DNA of 64,000 nt from Seriola aureovittata (Eukaryota > Chordata > Actinopteri > Carangiformes > Carangidae), in contig NC_079381.1 in assembly GCF_021018895.1 (NCBI RefSeq), forward strand, positions 15,086,501 through 15,150,500, read 5' to 3'. Made by a program: the position numbers and the translations under genes. The notes beneath the pieces are model-generated. The model was not told the DNA's origin, made no database searches, and worked only from the letters and a program-made list of their open reading frames with translations. This document shows positions 51,201 to 61,066 of the stretch, piece by piece. Position 1 is the first letter of the stretch. Each line of letters opens with the position of its first letter.

Positions 51201-51845
51201 CGCTATGTGTATAGTCCAGGTTTTTGTAACGCTGCTTTGCCTGTCACTTTATTTATCTAATTTCGAGCGGTCCAACTTTGTTAAAATTTTTTAAGCACAT
51301 CCCCCATGCAGATACAAAATGCTCATCTTTAATGCTTACCTGTACTTCTAACAAACCAAATTACTGTCGCCTACAGCAAGAAGCATACTGCTGTATAGTG
51401 GCTACAGCCAGTTATACTGATATAAACAGTGGTAAGAAGGCAGCCATGACAGCAAAAATAATAATGTGACACTCCTATATACCTGTTATATGGTTGTATA
51501 GGAATGTCGAATAAGAATGGAATTCTCTCAGAGTGGCAGAATCAACAATAACACTTCTGTCATTGAAATAGCTCAGACTCAAGCAAAGACATATATTATT
51601 TGGGCTTATACACTCCACTACACAAAGGAGATTCATAAAATATTTCTACGCCACTCAAGCTGTCGAGCCAGACTTTACAATTCCATAAACACTGATTTTC
51701 CTGTATTTGTTGAGACCTTCCAAAATAAAAAGTGCATGTATTTATGGGCCTTTAAGTTTATAGGGAGCAGTCAGCAAAGAAACTGCTATATGGACGGTTT
51801 CTCTTGCAACAAGCCGTGGAGAGCTCTGAGCAGAGTCGGACTGAC

Positions 51846-51983
51846 CTGACCTCCCCTGGATCTTCAGTCACCAGCACGTCTGTCTTACAGCTGGCGATGG
51901 GGTTGATTGACAGTTCCACCGGTGGCACCACGAAGCTCTTGCTGACTGGCAGCCACAGCCCTTGGCCCAGACTGTAGAATGAT
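51846..51983 (-). CDS. astn2: astn2 exon: start of the MACPF-region ectodomain (partial gene)
   Basis: 138-nt internal exon, phase 2 at both ends. It encodes [17 protein letters not shown] then [18 protein letters not shown] and [10 protein letters not shown], nearly the recalled human ASTN2 residues. Two acceptors are possible. The upstream one (CGCCAACACAG, exon edge at 51983) was chosen because it gives R-S-F-Y-S-L-G-Q, aligning with human R-S-T-F-S-L-G-Q. The alternative ACAG 14 nt further in would delete residues and disturb the alignment. The donor is AG|GTCAGTCC, a weaker match to the consensus than the other donors. Confidence 0.92.
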
Positions 51984-52859
51984 CTGTGTTGGCGCAACCA
52001 CAAGACATAAATGTCAATCAAACTCCTGTTGCATTATCACACTGAGTTATTGCACACAAGCACGTTTTCCACAGTATCTACATACATAAGCATGCAAAGA
52101 CAGTACTAAAGGAAGGAGCACACTGACAAGTGTAGGCTTAGTGAGGGCAAGATGCTGGTGTATTTTACAAATTCTATATTGAGTGCCATTTATACAGTAT
52201 AATGGGCAGTATTATTCTTGTATTCATTCTTTGAATTCAGAGAACATTTTATGTCTTCTCCTCGAGACATTTCTTGCAATTCTATAAATTTCATGATATT
52301 CAAGATTAAATTGAATGTACATAGAAGTTTGTGAATCATAAAATTTACAATGATCGCTGCAAACACTAAAAAGAAAAAAGAAACATGTTCTTACATTATT
52401 CAATCTCTATAGCATGTTTTTCTCCCTTTATCAAGTCGAGGAAACCTTTTTAGATTATTTAATAATTGCCAGCTTATGATGTCAATCTTGAGTGGCAGCT
52501 AATATAATTGGTATTTTCATGTGGTGCATCAATGGCACAGTTGGAAACAAAATTGAATTTGCAGAAATACACTGCAAGTTGATTTAGCAGCATGGCTTTT
52601 TTTTTAAGTAACTAATTTAAAAAAAAAAAAGTCTTCTCTTTGCAAGTAACGTGCTCTGCAGCACAATGCTTTGGCATTTCTGTGACATGCGTGGTGAAAA
52701 CCATAGTTGAAAGGGTTAAAATATTCTGGTTTTGATAGAGATGTTTTTCCTGAGTGAAGATTACTGTCCTCTCCCAGCAGGATGCCTAGGACATACCGCT
52801 TGGGAGAAACAACACCTGGTAAAGCCTCAGAATATCACACAGAACATGGCTGCGTTTTG

Positions 52860-53300
52860 CATCATGTGCTTTAATGTGTCTGAGCAGGTGGGCGACAGGA
52901 CCACAAATTACAAGAAATCTAGAAAACCGAGCTTCAATCACTTTGCTTTGCTGCAAAAAGCTTGGCATTGCATTTAATCAAATGCTCTCATTTGACGCCC
53001 ACATAAAATGTAACACCAAATGCTTTTTTTTTTTTCCTCAACTTCACAACACCATCTAAGTTTATGCACTGTTAATTTCACTGACATATAACCTGTACAA
53101 GACCAGATTAGTGGAACACCCTGGGCTGCCAAACCTCAGCATTAAAAACCTTCAACTTGCACACATCACTGCTCCCAGTGCATGGTCCACGATCAAACAC
53201 TGAATACATTACATACATTCTCACCTCCCCTCAATATCTGACAATTCAAAGCAAATTTGACTTCATAATGTCTATTATTCAAAATTAAAATATTACACAT
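52860..53300 (+). mobile_element. possible degenerate L2-like LINE fragment
   Basis: One + frame reads KLGIAFNQMLSFDAHIKC, then a degenerate NTKCFFFFPQL stretch. This fits the L2-type pattern L-G-(V/I)-x-F-(D/N)-x-x-L-S-F-D-x-H-I-K followed by a phenylalanine-rich F-x-L-R-N block. Stops and frame shifts break the rest. The segment is short, so the assignment is tentative. Confidence 0.4.
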
Positions 53301-54235
53301 AATCCTGCCTTTTGTTCACAGGATGCTTATTTTCTCACTTTTCCCAGCATGAAGGAAAAAAAAGAAAAGAAAAGGCAGCACAGGTTTCCTTCAAAGCTCC
53401 CCATCTGTGAAACCAATCCATGTTACAATTAAGCTCCTCTTTTCACTGCTATAGGACTGAAACTAACACTGTCCAGCTGTAGAGTGATGCAGTCTCTTCC
53501 CTGATCCTCCCCCTACAATAAAAAAAAAAAAAAAAAACCTTCCAACTGGAAACCATGTTGAGTTTGCTGCATCTTCACTCACTTTGTCTGCAACTGTGTG
53601 TGTGTTTGTGTGTGTGTGTATATGCGGCTGTCCTTTCATTGTCTCAAAAACTCTGCACCGACACAGTGCTTCAACCAAGCAGTAGATTTGGTTTCCACCT
53701 GAGTGTGTGTGGATGCCAGCATTTACAGTCCCCATCTCCAACGTGGTGCTTTTAAGTGGCAGTGGATGGCTGAGAGATGGAATGTGTGTTTGTGCAGAAC
53801 AAAGACTGTGGATTTACTACTTCATTTCTGAGACATCGTGCCGAGGAACTAACTCTGCAAGGTCAGTCTGAAGAGGAGCGAGATTACTGTGACAAAAGAA
53901 CTCTTCCTATCTGCCTACTGGAGAGGTGAAGTGAGCATGAAATCAAGATAGATTTCACCGAATTAAAGCTTATTCCTTTATCTCACTTCGATTACACAAC
54001 TAAATAGAACTGAATGAGGAAATTCCCACATCGACGTTTTAAAGGTGTGTAGACATGTACTATATATGGACAATCAAGATAGTGGGATTATAGTTTGTGC
54101 AATTTATGTTTCCTGTCATTGCATCACACTTACTGGCCTCATGACATCTGTGATACCTGGGGCCTAAAAAAAAGTGATTGTTTATTATCGTACTTCATAT
54201 GAATAAATGGGGGAAAAGTTATCATATGTGTTTTT

Positions 54236-54264
54236 CTGTTTTGTTTTGTTTTGTTTTGTTTTTT
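54236..54264. repeat. (TTTTG)n short tandem repeat
   Basis: About five TTTTG units. Confidence 0.85.
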
Positions 54265-55032
54265 GATAACTTTTCATGGAAAAAGTTGACATACACAGGG
54301 TGTCATGGTTATAAAACAGGGTCCGTAGTCCCTGATTACTAAGAGGTAGAACATATCCATCATGGCACATAACAATGGTACATTTCATATTTTAGCTCAG
54401 TAATATGTTTTGCACCTTCATATATATTTAAAGCTCTCCTCAAAGCCTTACATTTATCATCAACATGATTGAGTACTGTGTTTTTAGAAAAAAGGAGACT
54501 GAAGTCCATGTAATGCACTACGCAAGGTTGATCTGCGCTATTAACAAAAAGAAAAAGAAAACTTAAGAAATAGTGTAACAATAACATAAAATGCAATTTA
54601 CTTGTTAAAGTACATACAAAATAAAACAGTAAACATTTTAATAGGAACAGCTGGGTGTTACTGAATGGGTCCATTGAGACTTGCACTTCTTGCAAAAATG
54701 TCAGACACAATGACCCCCATCAAGAATGAGAAGTAAACAAAAATGGCAGTAAAAGCATTTGAAAGGAGTCCATCCAGGACGACCCCTTGGGCTATTCCTC
54801 CACACAGCAGCCCATGGGTGAGACTTCACCCCAGCACCAGGTTTATATTTGTGTGTCCAGCCAACTGTGTCTATGTGTATCCGCAGGATACTCATCTGTA
54901 TGCTCTGTCACACACACTCACACACAAACACATGCCAAGAACACCACCATCATTCCACTGTGTGTCCACAGAGTCACAGATGGCCAGCAGAAGTCATGCA
55001 CTAGGGAGATGCACCAGAAGTGAAGGACTCAC

Positions 55033-55107
55033 CTGAAGATCCTCTCTGGGGCTTGCTCTCCTGTAACTAGGTCATAGCCCTTCTCCAAGTTAGCATATGG
55101 CCAAGGA
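55033..55107 (-). CDS. astn2: astn2 exon: linker after EGF-like module 1 (partial gene)
   Basis: 75-nt internal exon, phase 2 at both ends. The acceptor is TTTCTCAAG and the donor GTGAGTCC. It encodes PWPYANLEKGYDLVTGEQ then APERIF, close to the recalled mammalian ASTN2 segment (P-W-P-Y, R-G-Y-D-L-V-T-G-E). The split first codon completes a glycine with the preceding exon and the last two bases begin an arginine. This is the start of the conserved stretch leading into the MACPF region. Confidence 0.88.
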
Positions 55108-56125
55108 CTTGAGAAAGGACACAGAAAGAGGGAAATATATGAACGTTAATATTTGAAAATAAGTGTCATATTTATAATGACATTGAATTATGTTTATCTA
55201 ATCTGAGTAAAAATCTGGAACACAGGATGATCTTGATTGACATTGACATTTATTCATGCAGAAACCAGAAAGATGTTGCAGCTGTGCACTTAAAATGCTT
55301 TGCACAGTATATATATAATGGAATATACTAAACACAGCCTATAGTAAATGAAGCACAAAGTTCAAATCTACCATCACTTGGTGAAACACTCTGGATTACC
55401 CTCTGTCAGCTGCTGATCCTACAGAACCGTGGCTGGAAATTTGATCTGCGATTGGACCGAATCCAGCAGATGACAGGTGGAGTTGAATAACAATGTGACC
55501 TTTTTAATGAACCAATGATTGGGCGAGCCAGCTAATTGTCAAACAAAGTCAGAGTGAGTGAGAGAGGGTTGATTTGACTTTTCTCTCCCTATCAAGTCAA
55601 TTTCCACTATTTGTCTGTTTTTGGTGTCACACTTCAGTGATCTGTCTCTCTCTCTTTCTCTCTCTCACTCTTTCGCTCTCTGCCCTCCCCCCTGCTGTTT
55701 TGTGTCATTACACACTATAACTTACCTCCTACCTTCTCCTCCATCTATCTGTACTTCTGAGTCCCACTTCAAAGTCTACTTCCTCAAGTTAAAAGACCAT
55801 ACAGGTACATTTGCATGTTTTAGTTCATTAACTACAAATTGCTTGTATTTCACATTACCACTGACCATTTTGAGAGCATACAGTAAGTTATTAAATACAT
55901 TTTTATACCATTCCTTTTAATACTCTGAAGATGGACTTGCAGGGGCTTGAAACCTGAAACCCCAGATAGCTAATCCATCAGAGCTAACAATTCACCTTTG
56001 TTTTATGCAAAGTTAATATTGTGTGCTAATGCAGTTGGGAGTAGGGACTGCAAACCCAGCCGTAAGGCCATTTAAATACAGATGAGACTTTAGACATATA
56101 AGTGGAAAGAGCACAGAGTACTTAC

Positions 56126-56210
56126 CCTTCGTTGCGTCCCCAGTCGCTGCGAACACAGAGGTGTTTATGGACAGGATCAGGGGAATAACCCTCATGACAG
56201 CTGCATTCTC
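56126..56210 (-). CDS. astn2: astn2 exon: C-terminal half of EGF-like module 1 (partial gene)
   Basis: 85-nt internal exon, the most 5' one in the window. The acceptor reads CTCTGTGGCAG and the donor GTAAGTAC. It enters in phase 1 and leaves in phase 2. It encodes [14 protein letters not shown] followed by [15 protein letters not shown], which matches the end of the first astrotactin EGF-like module, where the family has G-E-C-x-C-x-E-G-Y and then D-P-V-H-K-H-L-C. The correct frame is not the longest open one here: another frame gives an ATG-started ORF of 71 codons over 56013-56228, which is spurious. The preceding exon, expected to end in a C-D-P-E-T-like segment, is not visible up to base 64000. 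Confidence 0.88.
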
Positions 56211-56312
56211 CTGCCACAGAGAGAACAAGAAGGGACACAGCAGCAGACGTTTATTTATCCTCAGTAGCTGAATAAATTACCATGTATGTGACCCTGTCCA
56301 GAACCTTCACTG

Positions 56313-57345
56313 GAGATAATAGTAGCATAATAGCACTTTTCTAAACCCATGTTACAAGGTGCTTCACACAAGGCAACATCTTTAAAAAAGCAGATCATAA
56401 AATTTCAATGGACTAATAAGCAAATAAAACAAATATAACCAACTACACTGTCAATAAAAATCAAGTAGAATCAAGAAAAGCTCTGTGATAAAACTTTGTT
56501 TTCAGAAGAGGTCACTAATTCTGCTGACTTGATTTCCTCAGGTCTTACTGACTTACATTCTTACTGCGAATGTTACTTCTAGTTCTGAAAGCATGTAAAA
56601 TGCTCACTGTGTCTTTGACGGATAAAATGGATTGTATTTTGGAAATATCTCTAAGATGATAAAAACATGACATGACTACACAAGTTTTGTTGTGTGCTCC
56701 TCAAAGCTGAAGTTAGCATCGAATGAAACGGCAAGACTCTTTGCAACAGACGTGATGTTTTCAAGCAGGGAACCAGCAGATGGCAGGATTTGTTTTGCTA
56801 TGTGCTGGGAACCAATTACACTGATCTCTGTTTTGCTAGAGGTTACGCTCCAGAAAGTTATGTGGCAGCCAGTGATTGACATTACATAGGCGGTGATGTA
56901 GTCATCTCAAATGTGCCAGGATCAGACAGGCAGGTACATGAGCATGTCATCGGCATAACAATGAAAGGAAACACCACGTTTACTGATAATACGTCCCAGG
57001 GGAAGCATGTACAGAGAAAATAAAACTGGTCCCAATAACTGGTACACCCTTCTTGACAAGAGCAAAAGATAACGTGGTTACTAATGGAGACACAGAATCT
57101 CCTGTTCACCATGAATGAGGGAGAACCATTTTAAAGTTGTACCAGATATTCCTACCCAGTGGCTCAGCCTGTCTAACAAAATGCTATGATCCACTGTGTC
57201 AAAGGCAGCACTCAGGTCCAGAAGAGCAAGGACTGAGCACATCCCAGCATCAGCAGCCATTAAAAAGTCATTAGACACCCTGAGAAGAGCAGGCTCAGTG
57301 CTATGATGCTTGCAAAAACTGGACTGAACCTTTCGAAAATGTTAT
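56313..57345 (-). mobile_element. L2/Maui-like LINE, 3' half, broken reading frame
   Basis: On the minus strand the 5' end reads KVQSSFCKHHSTEPALLRVS, then NDFLMAADAGMC, then SVLALLDLSAAFDTVDHSIL: the reverse-transcriptase core with A-F-D-T-V-D-H-S. Further on come GVSFHCYADDM in a shifted frame (the Y-A-D-D catalytic motif), SSKTEISVIG, and the C-terminal SCFYHLRDISKIQ-type block. The 3' end, with AAGCACCTTGTAACATGG then AGAAAAGTGCTATTATG, matches the typical fish L2 terminus. Several frame shifts and a stop make it inactive. It is 5' truncated, as is usual for LINE insertions, and inserted in the same orientation as astn2. Confidence 0.88.
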
Positions 57346-57923
57346 TGTTTTCTGCTACTAAAAGTATAAGTAATTAAGTAAATAATGCATCTGTCAATTT
57401 GTTAGTATGACAGTGTTTAGACAGGAATGGGCAATTAAAAAGTGTACAGAACCTTGAAACACTGTTTTTAAGGTTAAAGGATGTAGTGATGTTTTTGAAC
57501 ACTCTATTTCTGAAAGTTTTTATGGAATTCATTACACGGTAACAGATGGTAGGATAAGCAGTTGCCATGTCATCTGATTTTCCACAGATCAAAACTGGAA
57601 AAACAGGCTAGTTCCTGAAAGTCATTATTTTCCCCCAAACTTATTCGCAATCATTCTCTTGGTTTGTTCCTCATCAAGCCATCAAGATGAAGCCCCATGT
57701 TTCCTCTACTGATTTTTCTCCCAGGATACTAATGGACACAAGCTCCATTTATTAAAGACCTATTAAACATATATTTCAACATTATAATAGCATTTATTTT
57801 GTTAATGTATATGTGATGGCTTAAAAACAGAGCTCGGAAAAAATAGCGTCAGTCAGCACACAAATGAGAAAATAGTGATATAAACATTGCTTAGTTGCAC
57901 ACACGCACGTGCATGCGCAAACT

Positions 57924-57927
<4 letters not shown>

Positions 57928-57984
<57 letters not shown>
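57928..57984. repeat. (CA)n microsatellite
   Basis: About 57 bp of uninterrupted CA. Confidence 0.97.
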
Positions 57985-57986
<2 letters not shown>

Positions 57987-59570
57987 GTACATACTGAAAT
58001 CAGTGGCATATTCTGTTGGCTCCAATCCAACAAAAAAGGCTCCCAGTATTAATGGAAGTCTTTACTATCCTCACTGAGGTATTTTTGTCCTTGATCTTCA
58101 CTCAGTTTTTCTCCTACTGCAGAACGAGCCACAGACATTCAGACGGTAGCACGGCACCGTGTTTTGGTGCAGCAAGCTGCCATTCGTGCTGCTTCGGTCA
58201 CGTTTTACTTTTCTGGCTTTTGGTGCCGCTGCCTCACCAGCTAGCTATTAAGTGTTTTCTGTAATGTAACTTGCTTGTAAATGGACAGCTATGTCATAAT
58301 GGATCGTTGGACTGCTTATTAATAGGTGAGTGGTGAAATGTGTATGTGGACTGTACATCTTGAAATGTGACGCATTTCTTCTTTCGGTATGAAGCTTTAA
58401 GTGAATCACTCATCCACTGAATCATAGGACATTTCACAGGACATTTTAAAAGTACGTGGATTTTACTCCTACATCTATGGGGTTAGCATGTAAGAATTCC
58501 CTGAACACAGTAGATCGTATTGTTTTCTGTTTTGTTTTAGCTGTATTACTACCGTGGGAATTATAAAAAAACTAAACAAATAAAAACATTCAGTCTTTCT
58601 CTGGTGAACTAGAGTACCTTCAACAATAACGTCCATTTATGATAGTCACAAGTAAATGGGAAAATAAAATCAAACTCTCCCCCTTGCTGCGTAAACACAA
58701 TATTTGTGAACTCCTGTGCAATTAAGTTACTGCTTCTCAAATGACATCTAACAGTGGTTTATTTTATGAGGGTCAATTCAGTTTCATAAAGACAGAACTT
58801 CTCCATAGTGTCGTGTGTGGCAGTGTGTGGTGTACACTGCATGGGTAATGCCTTTTAAGAGGATGGAACCATCTGTGAAATCTGAAGTCACAGATAGCTT
58901 CACCAACCTTTCTATTAGCACTGTTCCAGAAATAAATGCTCCTGACTGCTTTCTGTTGACCTATGGAGGCATAACACTGGAAAATGTGTAATGGCCACCC
59001 AGGCAACACCATTCACATTTTATGACAAGGTGTTTAATAATTTACTGGTTGACTTTACAGGCTTAAGACTCAACACATGGAATGATGCACCACCAGGATT
59101 CGGCCACAGAGAAGCTACAAAAAAAATATTTTCCTTTGCTTGTGGCTATTCTATGTGGCCTTACTAAAGGAGGAGAAAGAGCTCTTAGAATGGGTTTTAA
59201 ATATGAACACGAGTAAACATCAACAAAATTCAAATAGCCAGCCATTTTGAATAAAAGATGAATGACGAGGACAGAGATGGCAGGATTATTGTTGCATCCA
59301 TTTTGAGAATGTATTACCATCATTTTATTAAAATAACTTCTAGTTCTTTCTGTCCATGACAAAATATTTCCTATAAATTTGAGACCAATAAAAAGTAACA
59401 CAATTAACCCAAACCACCAAAACACCAAAGTATACCATTTGACATTGGCCTCCAGAAGCATTTTCTGATATGACGCTATCAGCAGGATGACTTCATTTGT
59501 CAGTCCCTTCTAAAGCTTTGACAAAACACCATTTCAAAATTAAAGGTATTCTGAGGTTATAACCCTGCGG

Positions 59571-59695
59571 ACTTGCTTAGGGTTAGGGAAAGATCATGGT
59601 TTGGGTAATAATGACCTTTTCATCATCATGGTCACAATAATAACCACTTGGTGGAGGTTAGGGAACAACTGCAGTCATGGCTAAAGGAAAGCAAT
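59571..59695 (+). repeat. GTTAGG/CATGGTTTGGGT-type interspersed repeat
   Basis: Contains TTAGGGTTAGGGAAAGATCA, then TGGTTTGGGTAATAATGACC and AACCACTTGGTGGAGGTTAGG. From memory this is a common teleost repeat motif. Boundaries are approximate. Confidence 0.5.
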
Positions 59696-60995
59696 GTTGA
59701 TTGACAGTTGGAAACAAGAAAAGACTAGCGTTCTCCCATGTTAAAATCCAATCTAATCACATTTTGTCCACCCATTCACCCACCCATCCATCCTCACCGC
59801 CTCCCTCTGCTGACTCTATGGCTCTGTAACTTCACACTATTTCTTTCTTTGCTCCTGGGAGAAAAGAGTCATAATACTAGAGTTGCTAGAGGGCTCTGTC
59901 ACTTGAACATGAACATACTATATTTCATTTTTGGGTATCCTGTTCAAGCTGTAAACACACACAGTCACACATACATATATAAACACAGACACCCCCATTT
60001 CCCAGTGCTACTCTTTACATACATGTTTAACCTAGTTATATTCAATTCTTCCTGACTGCCAGAGGCAGTGCTTAATAAAATCCATCTTGCACATGTGCAG
60101 TTAGGTCACATGTTAGCAGTTACATGCTGGAGAGGTAGGGAAGAAATCTAAATAACCTTTCTCTCTACACTCTCTCTCTCTCCCTTTTCAGTATGCCAAG
60201 GGCTGGAAGTGACATTTTCATTAGTAGTCTGTTGGTGGTTAGGCTAACAATGGTGCCCCAACTTGAGATTTCTTTTCTTACACATGCAAGGGGAAAGATT
60301 TACATAACAAACTCTGATTTGCTGGTGAAAATGCAATGACTGTGCTCTGATTAATTGGAGAGGAGAGGTGGGAGCTGGCTGAATCCAGGAATACCACTGA
60401 CAGGACTGTGCCTGCTGCTGACAGAGGCTATACTTAGCTAGTGTTTGGATGAAGAGGAAACATCTAATGGGACAAGGCCAACACTTGTTTTTGGATTTCA
60501 TCATGCACACCAAACAGAGAGCCGATCATTACCTAAATTACCACTGTTCCTTTGCTGAATGAACTGCTAACAGAGCAAGTCTGGAGTCGAGGGCCAGTGA
60601 CGGACCTGAGTGCCACACTTGCATTCTGTCATGTATTGTAATCCCTTGATGCCCAAAACAACTATTCACATTTAGGCATGTCAACATAAATCAAAACGGT
60701 CTGTCCAACAAAATAAAACACTAACGCTGTGTCTCCCAATTTACACACTGTATTATAATATGATGATACACTAGATTATTTTTACATATGAACATATCCC
60801 CTTTCTAACCTTACCTGTTTAAACAGTTAAAAAAAATGTCCGTACCGACACAATTAAAGGTTACTTCAACAACTGTGTTCAGCAATCATCGTCAGTTTAA
60901 ATTAACTTATCCCCCATGGCCCGGGCCTTCCCCGAAGGGTTGTAGCAATATGTTTGTGGATCAAAGCAGTCTCCACTTCTAGGTCAAAGGTGAAA

Positions 60996-60998
<3 letters not shown>

Positions 60999-61063
<65 letters not shown>
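60999..61063. repeat. (AT)n microsatellite
   Basis: About 65 bp of AT with one phase shift (ATTATA) near the middle. It is self-complementary and cruciform-prone. Confidence 0.95.

Positions 61064-61066
<3 letters not shown>

Larger units (their letters stand above)
39071..51845 (-). other. astn2 intron (12.8 kb) rich in transposon relics
   Basis: Holds an interspersed fish repeat at 40120-40585, (GT)n at 40642-40672, (TA)n at 41836-41862, a LINE endonuclease fragment at 43325-43800 and an AAGTACTT-family repeat around 44460-44640. It also has (GT)n at 46132-46159, a terminal-inverted-repeat element at 46610-47041, poly(A) at about 47730-47756 and a hairpin at 48200-48230. ORFs at 45018-45410 and 49799-50197 have no recognisable domain. 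Confidence 0.75.
51984..55032 (-). other. astn2 intron (3.0 kb) with a possible LINE relic
   Basis: Contains a possible degenerate LINE at 52860-53300, poly(A) at about 53519-53536, short (GT)n at 53597-53619 and (TTTTG)n at 54236-54264. The 116-codon minus-strand ORF at 54360-54710 and the + ORFs near 54743-55036 show no domain. The adjoining intron 55108-56125 (1.0 kb) has a TC-rich stretch at about 55640-55680 and nothing else recognised. Confidence 0.75.

Noticed and set aside
56013..56228. 71-codon minus-strand ORF over the EGF-1 exon
   Set aside because: It reads the exon in the wrong frame. The frame giving ECSCHEGY and KHLCVR matches astrotactin and has the correct phase.
58773..59012. 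79-codon minus-strand ORF with transposase-like look
   Set aside because: Considered as a DNA-transposon remnant, but no conserved motif or terminal repeats could be identified.
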